Below, piece after piece: positions 1 through 9,337 of a DNA stretch of 64,000 nt; the stretch's first letter is position 1, and each line of letters opens with the position of its first letter. The notes under the pieces were generated by a model that was not told where the DNA came from, did not search any database, and worked only from the letters and a program-made list of their open reading frames with translations. A program made the translations under genes and the position numbers. Source of the DNA: Pelagibius sp964472095 (GTDB lineage Bacteria > Pseudomonadota > Alphaproteobacteria > Kiloniellales > Kiloniellaceae); assembly GCA_964472095.1 (NCBI GenBank), contig CAYYIV010000002.1, positions 62,001-126,000 on the forward strand. The letters are read 5' to 3'.

Positions 1-1
1 C

Positions 2-121
2 TACAGCCTGCGCCGCGCCCTCGCGGAACTCAACGAAGCGATCCAGGATCTGCCGGAGTCGGCCCAAGAGCAGCTGCGCGCCCAACTGAGCGGCGGCGAC
101 GACGAGACGGCCTCGCACTGA
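2..121 (+). CDS. C-terminal end of an unidentified protein (5' truncated)
   Basis: An open frame enters from the left edge and ends at TGA 119-121, giving 39 residues. The visible tail is charged and probably helical (ALAELNEAIQDLPESAQEQL), ending in an acidic GGDDETASH. It contains no recognisable domain. The high-GC codon pattern fits a real gene end, and the next gene is convergent, only 19 bases away. The product cannot be named from this fragment. Confidence 0.5.
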   Translation, partial: YSLRRALAELNEAIQDLPESAQEQLRAQLSGGDDETASH

Positions 122-140
122 GCTTGCCGGCCCGCGCCAC

Positions 141-773
141 TCAGGGATTGAGCGCGGCGAGCCTGGCGCCGAAAGCCATGAAGACCACCCCGGTTACGCC
201 CTTCAACCAGCGTTGGAAGCGTCCGCTGCGCGCAGCCCGCATGAGGCGCGCGAAGAGCAGGATCATGGCACCGAACCAGACCGCATTCAGGAGCGCATGG
301 ACGCAGACCAGCAGAAAGGCGGAGGACACGGCACCTTCGCCCAGCGGAATGAACTGGGGAAAGGCGGCGAGGTAGAACATCGAGACCTTCGGATTGAGGG
401 TGTTGGTGACCAGGCCCTCGGCGAAAGCCCGGGTGAGGCGGCGCCGCCGGCGCGCCGGCGCCACCTCGGCAACCTCGGCCATGCCGCGCCAGGCGTCGCG
501 TAGCGCCCGCAAGCCGATCCAGCAGAGGTAGGCGGCGCCCAGCATCTTCACCACAAAGAAGGCTTCAGCCGAGCGCACCAGGATGAGGGAGATGCCGAAG
601 ATCGACAGGGCGCCATGCAGGTAGAAGGCGGTCACGAAGCCGGCCACATTGGCAAAGCCCGCCGCCCTCCCCGAGGTCGGGACGGTCTTGGCGATCAACA
701 CGCCGTTCGGACCGGGCGACATCACCAGAAGAGCCGCGACGCCGGCAAAGCCCAGGACATGAACCAGTTCCAT
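141..773 (-). CDS. LysE/RhtB family amino-acid exporter
   Basis: This 210-residue inner-membrane protein belongs to the LysE/RhtB translocator family, whose members export amino acids or their derivatives. The family signature SPGPN is at residues 19-23 in the first hydrophobic segment (VMSPGPNGVLIAKT), and about five to six membrane segments follow, with an arginine-rich cytoplasmic loop near residues 95-112 (RRRRRLTRAFAEG). The length is normal for the family. The ATG is preceded by a good ribosome site (GGAGGGA), which fixes the start. The substrate cannot be deduced. It lies just downstream of the YihY gene on the same strand and may be co-transcribed with it. Confidence 0.9.
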   Translation of the reverse strand: MELVHVLGFAGVAALLVMSPGPNGVLIAKTVPTSGRAAGFANVAGFVTAFYLHGALSIFGISLILVRSAEAFFVVKMLGAAYLCWIGLRALRDAWRGMAEVAEVAPARRRRRLTRAFAEGLVTNTLNPKVSMFYLAAFPQFIPLGEGAVSSAFLLVCVHALLNAVWFGAMILLFARLMRAARSGRFQRWLKGVTGVVFMAFGARLAALNP

Positions 774-814
774 TTCTCGTATCCCTCCGGATGTATCTCG
801 GCGTTGCGGCAGGC

Positions 815-2083
815 TCAGCGCTCGTCGCGCGGACTGGGATGCAGGCGGGCGACACCGTCCGGCGGGTCGCTGGCCGTCGCCTTGTCGATCAGGGCCGCCA
901 GGCTCTTGCCTTTCACGTCGCTGCCGAGCGCGCCGGTCGCCTGGACGATGGCCTCGACACCTTCGGGCCAGCCCTCCCCCGGCTCCAACGCCAGGTCGAG
1001 CGCGGACAGCAGATCCTGCAGGTTGGCAGCCGTCAGATCGCGCACGAGGAACCAGCGGCCGCCGCTGCGCCCCACGAATCCCTGCTGCTTGAGGGCCTGC
1101 AGCACCGAGGAAAGCTGATCCAGATTGGCGGGCAGCCCGCGGGTCAGCGCCGACTCCTTCAGCAAGCTGCCGCTGCGCGCCGCGTTGCGCAGGCGGTAGA
1201 GCAGTGCCAGCGCGAGGGCCAGGCGCGGGCCGGCGCCGCTACTGCCCTGGCGGAGGCGATCGACGAGCCGCCACTCCCGTGCCGCCGCGGCGACCTCCGC
1301 CCCGAACAGCACGATCGCCCAGGAGAGGTACATCCACACCAGGAAGATCGGCACTGCCGCCATCGCGCCGTAGATCGCCTCGTAGGAAGGGAACTGTTTC
1401 AGATAGAAGACGAAGCCGGCTTTCAGCGCTTCGAAGAAGGCCGCCGCGATGGTGCCGCCGGCCAGCGCATGAAGGAAGGCCACCGGACGCGCAGGTACGA
1501 CCACGTAAAGCAACGTGAAGCCGGCAGTGCCCAGCAGGAAAGGCAGCAGGCGGGTCAGCCCGAAGGCGCGATCGCCCTGCTCCAACGCCGCGGTAGCGAA
1601 GCCGTAGCCGGAGAGCGACAGCGATGCGCCGAGGAAGATCGGCCCGATGGTCAGGATCATCCAGTAGGCCATGATGCGAACCATCAGCGGGCGCGGCTCG
1701 GTCACCCGCCAGATGGCGTTGAACGCGCCGTTGATGGTGGCGAGCAGCAGGATGGCGGTCGCCATCAACGCCAGGGTGCCAACACCGGTCATCGAGCGGG
1801 CATTCTCGACGAAAGTGGCGAGCTGGTCGCTGACTTCCACCCCGGCGTTGGGTACCAGGTTCTGGAACAGCAGCACCTGCGCCTGCAGGCGCAGTCGCTC
1901 GAAGGCCGGGAAGGCCGACAGCAGGCCGAAGCAGATCGCCAGCAGGGGGACGATGGAAAGCAGCGCGGCGTAGCTTAGCTGGGTTGCCATGCGCAGGCAC
2001 TGGTCGGCCATGAAGCGGCGGCCGCAGTAAGCTGCAAAGGGCCCAATGTTCCGCAAGATTCCAAGTAAATCGGGTCTCTTCAT
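815..2083 (-). CDS. YihY/BrkB family inner-membrane protein
   Basis: A 422-residue polytopic membrane protein of the YihY (BrkB) family. The N-terminal half carries the typical features: a short amphipathic start, a first membrane segment around LSYAALLSIVPLLAICFGLL, then five further hydrophobic segments up to about residue 265 (FLVWMYLSWAIVLFGAEVAAA). The C-terminal 140 residues are soluble and look like a winged-helix-type extension, as in longer members of the family. The old annotation as ribonuclease BN is a known misassignment; the molecular role remains unclear. It is divergent from fabI, with about 170 bases between them for both promoters. Confidence 0.9.
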   Translation of the reverse strand: MKRPDLLGILRNIGPFAAYCGRRFMADQCLRMATQLSYAALLSIVPLLAICFGLLSAFPAFERLRLQAQVLLFQNLVPNAGVEVSDQLATFVENARSMTGVGTLALMATAILLLATINGAFNAIWRVTEPRPLMVRIMAYWMILTIGPIFLGASLSLSGYGFATAALEQGDRAFGLTRLLPFLLGTAGFTLLYVVVPARPVAFLHALAGGTIAAAFFEALKAGFVFYLKQFPSYEAIYGAMAAVPIFLVWMYLSWAIVLFGAEVAAAAREWRLVDRLRQGSSGAGPRLALALALLYRLRNAARSGSLLKESALTRGLPANLDQLSSVLQALKQQGFVGRSGGRWFLVRDLTAANLQDLLSALDLALEPGEGWPEGVEAIVQATGALGSDVKGKSLAALIDKATASDPPDGVARLHPSPRDER

Positions 2084-2255
2084 GGCAACGTCCCTGCTCG
2101 GCCTACTCCTCCCCGAAAGAACACCATTCTACAGCAAGAATCGGCGGAAATGTGGGAATATTGCGAGGCCGCAGCGTTGACCCGCGAGGCCTTTGGTGTA
2201 GGATGCCGCACGTTCTGAGACGCCCCTGCAATCTGACTGACATCGAGGAAACGGA

Positions 2256-3095
2256 ATGACCGAGCCCCAACCCTTAATGGCCGGCAAGCGCGGCCTTGTC
2301 ATGGGGGTCGCCAATGACCGGTCCATTGCTTGGGGTATCGCCACGGCAGCGCGCGCACAGGGGGCGGAACTGGCCTTCACTTACCAGGGTGAGGCCCTGG
2401 AGAAGCGCGTGCGACCGCTCGCCCAGTCGGTCGGGGCCGAGTTGGTGGTGCCTTGCGACGTCACCGATGATGCCTCGATCGATGCCGTCTTTGCGGAAAT
2501 CGAGAAGACCTGGGGCAAGCTGGACTTCCTGGTCCATGCCATCGCCTATGCCGACAAGGAAGAGCTGAAGGGCAAGTACCTGCAGACCAGCCGCGGCAAC
2601 TTCCTGCGCTCGCTCGACATCTCCTGCTATTCGCTGACCGCGATCAGTCAACGCGCGGTGCCGCTGATGAAGGACGGCGGCAGCATCCTGACACTGACCT
2701 ATTACGGCGCCGAGCGGGTGATGCCGCACTACAACGTCATGGGCGTCGCCAAGGCGGCGCTGGAGGCCAGCGTGCGCTACCTCGCCGCCGACCTGGGCGA
2801 CCAGGGCATCCGGGTGAACGCGATCTCGGCCGGGCCGATCAAGACCCTGGCCGCCTCCGGCATCGGCGACTTCCGCCATATCCTGAAGTGGAACGAGCTG
2901 AACTCGCCGCTGCGCCGGAACGTCAGCATCGCGGACGTCGGCGGCGCCGGACTCTACCTGCTCTCCGATCTCGCAAGCGGTGTCACCGGCGAGATACACC
3001 ATGTCGATTCCGGCTACCACGTGGTCGGCATGATGTCCGTGGATGCCGCGCCACAGCTGGCCGAGCTGCTGAAGAACTTCACGCCTCAATCCTGA
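2256..3095 (+). CDS. fabI: Enoyl-[acyl-carrier-protein] reductase (NADH), FabI
   Basis: Catalyses the last reduction of each fatty-acid elongation cycle, trans-2-enoyl-ACP to acyl-ACP with NAD(P)H. The 279-residue protein has the FabI-type Rossmann start (GLVMGVANDRSIAWGIA) and the catalytic pattern Tyr149, Tyr159, then six residues, then Lys166 (YNVMGVAK). These positions are shifted by three from the E. coli enzyme. The SDR-type 'GPIKTLAASGI' segment that forms the substrate loop is present. The start ATG follows a GAGGAAACGGA ribosome site. It is followed by aroC 33 bases downstream and is probably co-transcribed with it. FabI enzymes are the usual triclosan target. Confidence 0.96.
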   Translation: MTEPQPLMAGKRGLVMGVANDRSIAWGIATAARAQGAELAFTYQGEALEKRVRPLAQSVGAELVVPCDVTDDASIDAVFAEIEKTWGKLDFLVHAIAYADKEELKGKYLQTSRGNFLRSLDISCYSLTAISQRAVPLMKDGGSILTLTYYGAERVMPHYNVMGVAKAALEASVRYLAADLGDQGIRVNAISAGPIKTLAASGIGDFRHILKWNELNSPLRRNVSIADVGGAGLYLLSDLASGVTGEIHHVDSGYHVVGMMSVDAAPQLAELLKNFTPQS

Positions 3096-3128
3096 GGATC
3101 TCACCCCACCCGTAAGGGCGACCCGCCG

Positions 3129-4223
3129 ATGGCAGGCAACAGTTTCGGAGAGATCTTTCGCTTCACCACCTGGGGCGAAAGCCACGGGCCCGCCATCGGC
3201 TGCGTGGTGGACGGCGTGCCGCCGCGCATCGCGCTGGCGCCGGAGGAACTGCAGCACTGGCTCGACCGGCGCAAGCCCGGGCAGTCGCGCTTCACCACCC
3301 AGCGCCGCGAGCCGGACGAAGTGAAGATCCTCTCCGGCGTCTTCGAGGGCAAGACTACCGGCACGCCGGTCTCGCTGGTCATCGAGAACCAGGACCAGCG
3401 CTCCAAGGACTATGGCGACATCGCCGACAAGTTCCGCCCGGGCCACGCCGACTATACCTACTGGAAAAAATACGGCGTCCGCGACTACCGCGGCGGCGGG
3501 CGCTCCTCGGCCAGGGAGACCGCCATGCGGGTAGCCGCCGGCGGCATCGCCCGCAAGGTGCTCGACCACATCCTTCCGCAGCCGGTGACCATTCGCGGCT
3601 GCCTGGTGCAGATGGGTCCACACCGCATCGAGCGGGACAACTGGGACTGGGATGCGGTCGAGCAGAACCCCTTCTGGTGCCCCGACGCCCGGGCGGCAAA
3701 GGACTGGGAAGGCTTCCTCGACGGCGTGCGCAAGGCGGGCTCCTCGACCGGCGCGGTGATCGAGGTGGTGGCCTCTGGCGTGCCGGCGGGCCTTGGCGAG
3801 CCGGTCTACGACAAGCTCGATGCCGACCTCGCCAAGGCGATGATGTCGATCAATGCGGTGAAGGCGGTGGAGATCGGCGCCGGCCTGGAAGCCGCGGCGT
3901 TGAGCGGCGAGGAGAACGCGGACGAGATGCGCCTCGAGGGCAACCGCGTGGTCTTCACCTCCAACAGCGCCGGCGGAATCCTCGGCGGCATCTCCAGCGG
4001 GCAGGACGTAGTGGTGCGCTTCGCCGTAAAGCCGACCTCCTCCATCCTGACGCCGCGCAGGACCATCGACCGCCACGGCCGCGAGACCGAGATCGTTACC
4101 AAGGGCCGCCACGACCCCTGCGTCGGGATCCGCGCGGTGCCGGTCGGCGAGGCCATGATGGCCATCGTGCTGGCCGACCACCTGCTGCGCCAGCGCGCGC
4201 AGACAGGAAACGTCGAACCCTGA
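3129..4223 (+). CDS. aroC: Chorismate synthase
   Basis: Converts 5-enolpyruvylshikimate-3-phosphate to chorismate, the last common step of aromatic amino-acid synthesis, using reduced FMN as a catalytic cofactor. The 364-residue protein shows the family signatures FGEIFRFTTWGESHGPAIG at the N-terminus, YRGGGRSSARETAMRVAAGG in the middle and RHDPCVGIRAVPVGEAM near the C-terminus, including the conserved histidines. Length is normal. It sits between fabI and the threonine aldolase on the same strand with short gaps, suggesting one transcript. Confidence 0.97.
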   Translation: MAGNSFGEIFRFTTWGESHGPAIGCVVDGVPPRIALAPEELQHWLDRRKPGQSRFTTQRREPDEVKILSGVFEGKTTGTPVSLVIENQDQRSKDYGDIADKFRPGHADYTYWKKYGVRDYRGGGRSSARETAMRVAAGGIARKVLDHILPQPVTIRGCLVQMGPHRIERDNWDWDAVEQNPFWCPDARAAKDWEGFLDGVRKAGSSTGAVIEVVASGVPAGLGEPVYDKLDADLAKAMMSINAVKAVEIGAGLEAAALSGEENADEMRLEGNRVVFTSNSAGGILGGISSGQDVVVRFAVKPTSSILTPRRTIDRHGRETEIVTKGRHDPCVGIRAVPVGEAMMAIVLADHLLRQRAQTGNVEP

Positions 4224-4242
4224 GAACCCCTTCCCGAGAACC

Positions 4243-5289
4243 ATGTCCGAGCAGATGATCAACCTCTACAGCGACACCCAGACCCAGCCCTCGAAGGCCA
4301 TGCGCCTTGCCATGGCCGAAGCGCCGGTGGGCGACGAGCAGCGCGGCGAAGATCCCAGCGTGAACCGACTCTGCGAGATGACGGCGGCGCTGCTGGACAA
4401 GGAGGCCGCGGTCTTCCTGCCGTCGGGCACCATGTGCAACCAGCTCGCCATCCACATCCACTGCCGACCGGGCGAGGAGATCATCGCCCACCGCTCCGCC
4501 CACATCCTGAATTTCGAGGGTGGCGGTACCGCCGCCTTTTCCGGCGTGCAGGTGCAGGGCCTCGACGGCCCGCGAGGCCAGTTCTCGGTGGAGGCGGCGC
4601 GCGCCGCCATCCGGCCGAAGGACCGCTACCACCCGCAGACCCGCATGATCTCGGTGGAGCAGACCGCCAACATGGGCGGCGGCGCCATCTGGTCGCTGAA
4701 GGACATCGAGGCCTTGGGCGCGCTTGCCGAGCAGCAGGGCCTCGCCTACCACATGGACGGCGCGCGCCTCTTGAACGCGGCGGTCGCCGCCGGCGTCGCC
4801 GCCAAGGATTTCGCCAAGCCCTTCGACAGCCTGTGGATCGACCTCTCGAAGGGCCTCGGCTGCCCAGTCGGCGCGGTGCTGGCGGGCTCCAGGGAGTTCA
4901 TCGAGGAAGCCTGGCGCCTGAAGCAGCGCAGCGGGGGCGCCATGCGCCAGGCGGGCATCATCGCCGCCGCCGGCGTCTACGCCCTGGAGCATAATGTCGA
5001 GCGCCTCGCCGAGGACCACGCCAACGCGCGCCTCCTCGCCGAATCCCTGCGCAACCTGCCCGGCGTCTCCGTCGATCCGGAGACGGTCGAGACCAACATC
5101 GTGTTTTTCGACATCGCCGGCAGCGGCATGACCGCCGACCCATTCTGCGATGCCCTGAAGGCCAAAGGCGTCGACCTCGGCGGTGCGGGCACCCGCATCC
5201 GCGCCGTCACCCACCTCGACATCTCCCGCGCCGACATCGAGGCGGCAGTCGAGGCGATACGCAGCGTGCTGAACGCGGCAAAAGCCTAG
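4243..5289 (+). CDS. ltaE: Low-specificity L-threonine aldolase (PLP-dependent)
   Basis: A 348-residue fold-type I PLP enzyme of the threonine-aldolase/beta-eliminating-lyase family, expected to cleave L-threonine or L-allo-threonine to glycine and acetaldehyde. The N-terminal SDTQTQPSKAMR segment, the FLPSGTMCNQLAI segment that positions the cofactor, the HMDGARLLNAAV segment that contacts the pyridine ring, and the Schiff-base lysine Lys203 (DLSKGLGCP) are all visible. The start ATG lies 20 bases after the aroC stop. The exact stereospecificity cannot be read from sequence. Confidence 0.9.
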   Translation: MSEQMINLYSDTQTQPSKAMRLAMAEAPVGDEQRGEDPSVNRLCEMTAALLDKEAAVFLPSGTMCNQLAIHIHCRPGEEIIAHRSAHILNFEGGGTAAFSGVQVQGLDGPRGQFSVEAARAAIRPKDRYHPQTRMISVEQTANMGGGAIWSLKDIEALGALAEQQGLAYHMDGARLLNAAVAAGVAAKDFAKPFDSLWIDLSKGLGCPVGAVLAGSREFIEEAWRLKQRSGGAMRQAGIIAAAGVYALEHNVERLAEDHANARLLAESLRNLPGVSVDPETVETNIVFFDIAGSGMTADPFCDALKAKGVDLGGAGTRIRAVTHLDISRADIEAAVEAIRSVLNAAKA

Positions 5290-5326
5290 GCTCCCTACCG
5301 CTCGAAGGCGGACAGCGCCCTTGGCA

Positions 5327-6511
5327 TCAGCACGCGCCCGGAGGCTCGGTTGCAAAGAGGAGCTTGTAGCCCGCAGTGAGCTTATGTCGCTCTTCTCCCC
5401 AGTTGTAGTGGGTCATTACCGCCTCACGGCCCCGCGCGCCCATAGCCGCGGCTTCGTCCGGATGGGCGAACAGGTATTCCAGAGCCTTGGCAATGGCGGA
5501 ACAGTCCAGGGGATCCACCAGAATGCCGCAGTCCGCGGACTCGACAACCTCACGCCAGTGACGGAAGTCGGACGCAATGACTGGCAGCCCCGCCGCCATG
5601 TATTCGAAGAGTTTGTTCGGCTGGATCATCATATAGTTGTTGGTCGGATGCAGCAGGACCAGACCGGCACGGGCTTGCGCCAATTCTTCGGCCAGCTGCA
5701 CCCGGTTCAGCCAACCGAGGTAGACGGTCCGTCGCATGCCCGCCCTGCCACGGATCTTTTCAAGTAAATCCGGTGACAAGCTGCCGCCGAGCCGCAGTTC
5801 GGGTTCCACGTCGACGTTCACCTGGGCGACCGCATCGATCATGGTGAGAAGGCCGCGCTGCACGGTCAAGTCACCATGGTACATCGCCCGGCAGCGTCGC
5901 TGCGCCATCGCAATGAAAGTCGACGCGACCTTGTCTTCGGTGAGTGGAAAGTTATGCACCGTGATCACCCTGCCACCGTCAAACTGCTGCTTCACACTAT
6001 CGTGGGCGGCAATCGTCAGATCAGCGCGACGGACGAATGCCGCTTCTGATGACCGCCAGAGGCGCGACAGCAACGGACGCAGAAGGCGGGGAATCCAATC
6101 CCGATCAAGAACAACCATCGGGTAGGACTCATGCACGTCGTAGACCACGCGCCGGCCGACCAACTTCAAGACGAAGCCGAGCAAAATGAGGTCAGGATCA
6201 TGCAGATGATAGACGTCATATCGGTGCTTCACGCAGTAGGCAAGCAACCAAGGCAAGCGGATCAGGAAGCGACGTATCCGCGAAGCGGGCACATCATATT
6301 GCACAAAGCGAGGACCGTCTGGCAGGAGCGCACCGCTGGCCTTTTCCAGCGCCAAGACGGTAACGTCATAGCCGGCAGCCCAGAGCGTATCGGCTTCCTT
6401 TTCGGCGATGCGGCCGTCGGAAACCCGATGAGCCGAAGAGACATGCAACACCCTCTTGCAGTCAGTAAGGCTCTGCGTTGCCGCCGGGGCGTCCGCCATC
6501 GTTGTTGCCAT
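5327..6511 (-). CDS. Glycosyltransferase, GT4-like (GT-B fold)
   Basis: A 394-residue glycosyltransferase probably acting in surface polysaccharide synthesis at the cytoplasmic face of the membrane. It has the two Rossmann-like halves of a GT-B enzyme: an N-terminal acceptor domain (RVLHVSSAHRVSDGRI, YHLHDPDL, VYDVHESYP) and a C-terminal donor domain with the family pattern GLVLLHPTNNY..QPNKLFEYMAAGLPVIASD. The ATG at 6511 is preferred over an upstream TTG because an AGAGG site precedes it. It overlaps the upstream ligase-like gene by about 50 bases, so the two are translationally coupled. Base composition is clearly less GC-rich than in flanking genes, consistent with horizontal acquisition. 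Confidence 0.85.
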   Translation of the reverse strand: MATTMADAPAATQSLTDCKRVLHVSSAHRVSDGRIAEKEADTLWAAGYDVTVLALEKASGALLPDGPRFVQYDVPASRIRRFLIRLPWLLAYCVKHRYDVYHLHDPDLILLGFVLKLVGRRVVYDVHESYPMVVLDRDWIPRLLRPLLSRLWRSSEAAFVRRADLTIAAHDSVKQQFDGGRVITVHNFPLTEDKVASTFIAMAQRRCRAMYHGDLTVQRGLLTMIDAVAQVNVDVEPELRLGGSLSPDLLEKIRGRAGMRRTVYLGWLNRVQLAEELAQARAGLVLLHPTNNYMMIQPNKLFEYMAAGLPVIASDFRHWREVVESADCGILVDPLDCSAIAKALEYLFAHPDEAAAMGARGREAVMTHYNWGEERHKLTAGYKLLFATEPPGAC

Positions 6512-7712
6512 TGGCAAAACCTCTAGCCCGCCAGTTTCCTTGCGCCACCAATGCCATGCCGACCATTGCCCACAAGGGCCGATTGTCGTTCACGTCACCA
6601 CTGAATAGGGCACAAACTAACCAATAGGTGGACGCACTGAAGACCACAAGAGTTCTTAACGAGTCGTGATCGCGAAAAGAACGGGTTTCTTTGTAAGCGG
6701 AGCGGAAACCAACCAGCGTGACCACGCCCATGGTTACAATAAAAACCACGGCCGCGAACCAGCCCGCCTCTGCAGCGATCTCCAGGAAGATGTTATGCGG
6801 ATGCAACAGTAGAATGCCATCATGGTAGATTTCCACCTGCGCGCTCACCCGGCCCCAGCCGACGCCTAGGGGAAATTCGGCAATGAGATCCAAGGTCTGC
6901 CGCCAGAGCGCCCAACGGGACACTTCCGTGTCGCCCCATTCGCCAGAGAATAGCCGCAGGATGCGGCGGGATAAGGAAGTCCCGGCCGCTTCCGCGCCAA
7001 TCACCGCTGCCGTCAATCCTGCAATGCCCACCAACACCGTGCCCCAGAGTCGCGCCCTGAGTTCTGTTCGGGCATGACACAACAGCATCACTGGCGCCGT
7101 GGTAACCAGCAGGGCCAGAAGAGGTCCCCGGGATCCGGATACGAACAGCCCAAACATGGCCACGGCCACCGCGGGCACGAAGATCCAAACCCTGGCGCGC
7201 CCAGACCAATACAGCAAGCAAAGCATAAGGGCCGCGAATCCGCTTGCCCGCGCCAGCAGGATCGGGTTCGTGTTGAAGACGCCGATACGGGTAAGCTTTC
7301 CGCTCCCAGCAACCTCAATCGCTGCGCAGATCGCCATGACAATGCCGAGGGCTGCAATCGCATGGAGGAAAACTCGACGCTCATCTTCCTCCTGCAGCAG
7401 GACTATCGGAGCAATGGCGGAAAGGGCTGTCAGGGAGAACAGTCGCAACTCCTTCTGTGCCGGATAGGCGCCGAGTTCTTCTGGCCAGTGCAAACCGAAT
7501 GCCAAGGCAGCGAAAATCAGAAACATCGGCAGCATTCCAGGCAGCAGCCGCCGCTGACGCCAAAGCACGATGAGGCAAAACCCAGCGGTTGCCGCCCAGA
7601 AAAGCAGCGTCAGATCGATCGGTACAAACTGCAGCGGATCGGCAGCCTTGTAGTATCCCGCGAACACAAACAGGGCTAGACAGATCGTTGCTATTCGCTT
7701 GGTCGAAATCAT
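6462..7712 (-). CDS. O-antigen ligase family (WaaL/Wzy-like) membrane protein
   Basis: A 416-residue, very hydrophobic protein with about ten to twelve membrane segments and a large extracytoplasmic loop. The loop holds the Wzy_C-type pattern: an arginine-rich turn, then FPLGVGWGRVSAQVEIYHDGIL and LHPHNIFLEIAAEAGW, with the conserved HNxFLE-like histidine. Such proteins polymerise or ligate oligosaccharides to lipid carriers in the periplasm. The start ATG has a GAGGTGA ribosome site. Its GC content falls to about half in places (for example 6601-6720), much lower than the neighbours. Whether it is a ligase or a polymerase cannot be decided from sequence. Confidence 0.85.
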   Translation of the reverse strand: MISTKRIATICLALFVFAGYYKAADPLQFVPIDLTLLFWAATAGFCLIVLWRQRRLLPGMLPMFLIFAALAFGLHWPEELGAYPAQKELRLFSLTALSAIAPIVLLQEEDERRVFLHAIAALGIVMAICAAIEVAGSGKLTRIGVFNTNPILLARASGFAALMLCLLYWSGRARVWIFVPAVAVAMFGLFVSGSRGPLLALLVTTAPVMLLCHARTELRARLWGTVLVGIAGLTAAVIGAEAAGTSLSRRILRLFSGEWGDTEVSRWALWRQTLDLIAEFPLGVGWGRVSAQVEIYHDGILLLHPHNIFLEIAAEAGWFAAVVFIVTMGVVTLVGFRSAYKETRSFRDHDSLRTLVVFSASTYWLVCALFSGDVNDNRPLWAMVGMALVAQGNWRARGFANGNNDGGRPGGNAEPY

Positions 7713-7859
7713 TCGAAGTCACCTCGCGGCGGAACCCCGACCAGACCCTACAGTGTCCCAAGACCGATCGCAGCAACTACAAGTCGCGCAATCGCAACAA
7801 CTGCATTGCAAGAAATGATGCCACATCCCAATCGCAGCATCACACAACGGGCGGCGAAC

Positions 7860-9152
7860 TCACCGCTCGAAAACAGCCACCAGTTCCAGGTGGCCGGACC
7901 AGGGGAACTGGTCGATGGGGGTGGCTTCCTTCAGGCGATAGCCGCCGCCGACCAGGGTGCGGGCGTCGCGCGCGAAGGTGGTCGGGTTGCAGGACACGGC
8001 GATGACGACTGGCACGTCGGAGGCGGCGATCTCTGCAACCTGCTCGCGGGCGCCGCTGCGCGGCGGATCGAAGACCACCACGTCGCCGCCGGAGAGCTCG
8101 TCGGCCATGACCGGAAAGCGCGCCAGGTCGCGCAGCTCGGCCTCGATGCGGCCGGCACGGTCGGAGCGCTTGGCAGCCGCTTCCAGTGCCGCCAGGCAGT
8201 CCTCCGCGCCCTCGGCAGCGTAGACCTGCAGGCGCCCGGCCAGCGGAAATGTAAAGGTACCGCAGCCGGCGAAGAGGTCGGCCGCAGTCACGGCGCCGGC
8301 GGGCACGGCTGCCATGACCAGTTCCACCAGCATCGCTTCGCCTTCCGCCGTCGGCTGAACGAAGCCGCCGGGCGGCGGCACCACGGCGACACCGCCGAAG
8401 GTGAGGATCGGGTCGCGGCGCAGCGCCAGCGGCGTCGGCGCGTCCTGGCCGTCGGTCCAGCAGAGCCGAGCCAGGTCCTCAGCCGCGGCGAAGGCGGCCA
8501 GGGCTTCACGGTCCTCCAGCCGGAGCGGCTGGCGCGAATCGATCAGCAGGTCGATGCCGGTATCACAGAGCGTCGCCGTCACGCGCGCCTGTTCCTGGAT
8601 CTCCAGCACCGGTTCCAGCAGGGCATGCAATGGCGCCAGCAATGCCTGCAGCTCCGACCTCACCAGCAGGCAGGCGTCGATGTCGGCGAGCTGGTGGGAC
8701 TCGCGCTCGTAGTAGCCGAGCAGCAGGGACCGTGCGGTCCTCAGCGCCGACCAGGTGATGCGGCGGCGGCGGCCCGGCGCCACCCGCCGCAGCGGATGCA
8801 GGGTCTCCGGCGTCAGCCCCTTGCGCTCCAGCGCCACGGCCAGCTGGTCCTGCTTCCAGGCGGCATAGGCACCGTCCTCCAGGTGCTGCAGCGCGCAGCC
8901 GCCGCAGGGCCCGAAGAAGGGACAGGGCGGTTCGGCATGGTGGGGGCCGGGCTCCAGCAACTCGACCACCTCGCCCTTGAAGCCGCCGCCGCGTTCCCCG
9001 GTGACCCGCGCCAGCACACGGTCGCCCGGCAGGGTCTGGGCCAGGAACAGCGGGCGCCCGTCGACGCTGGACAGGCCGTCGCCCTTGGCGCCCAGGGCCT
9101 CCACCGTCACCTCGATCTGCCGGCCGCCTCCGCGCCGCGCCCTACGCCGCAT
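7860..9152 (-). CDS. RumA/RlmD-type 23S rRNA (uracil-5-)-methyltransferase
   Basis: A 430-residue SAM-dependent RNA m5U methyltransferase. An N-terminal TRAM RNA-binding domain (residues about 10-70) is followed by the iron-sulfur cysteine cluster CPFFGPCGGCALQHL. The C-terminal Rossmann domain has the SAM-binding motif AADLFAGCGTFTFPLA, the FDPPRSG motif and the nucleophile Cys388 in the SCNP motif. These features place it in the RumA/RlmD/RlmC/TrmA superfamily; the exact target uridine is not resolvable here. It reads away from sppA, sharing a 185-base divergent intergenic region. Confidence 0.9.
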   Translation of the reverse strand: MRRRARRGGGRQIEVTVEALGAKGDGLSSVDGRPLFLAQTLPGDRVLARVTGERGGGFKGEVVELLEPGPHHAEPPCPFFGPCGGCALQHLEDGAYAAWKQDQLAVALERKGLTPETLHPLRRVAPGRRRRITWSALRTARSLLLGYYERESHQLADIDACLLVRSELQALLAPLHALLEPVLEIQEQARVTATLCDTGIDLLIDSRQPLRLEDREALAAFAAAEDLARLCWTDGQDAPTPLALRRDPILTFGGVAVVPPPGGFVQPTAEGEAMLVELVMAAVPAGAVTAADLFAGCGTFTFPLAGRLQVYAAEGAEDCLAALEAAAKRSDRAGRIEAELRDLARFPVMADELSGGDVVVFDPPRSGAREQVAEIAASDVPVVIAVSCNPTTFARDARTLVGGGYRLKEATPIDQFPWSGHLELVAVFER

Positions 9153-9337
9153 GGGCCGAACGCCTGAAAATCTGCAAACTCATCGCTACCCGTCGGTTTC
9201 CGCGCCGTCCGGCGCGGCGGGACTTTGCGCGATCGCCTGACCCCTGGCAAGCCGCCGCAGCCGCGGCCCCTTGGCCCACACCCCTTCGCACGAAAATTTA
9301 ACTGGCCAGGCGCCGGGCAAGCCGTTGAGATGGCGCC

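Noticed and set aside
2274..4262. A 660-codon minus-strand open frame
   Set aside because: It is the shadow of fabI and aroC.
7713..7859. Possible small gene between the O-antigen ligase-like gene and the RNA methyltransferase gene
   Set aside because: No frame has a ribosome site or plausible protein; it looks like promoter DNA of lower GC.
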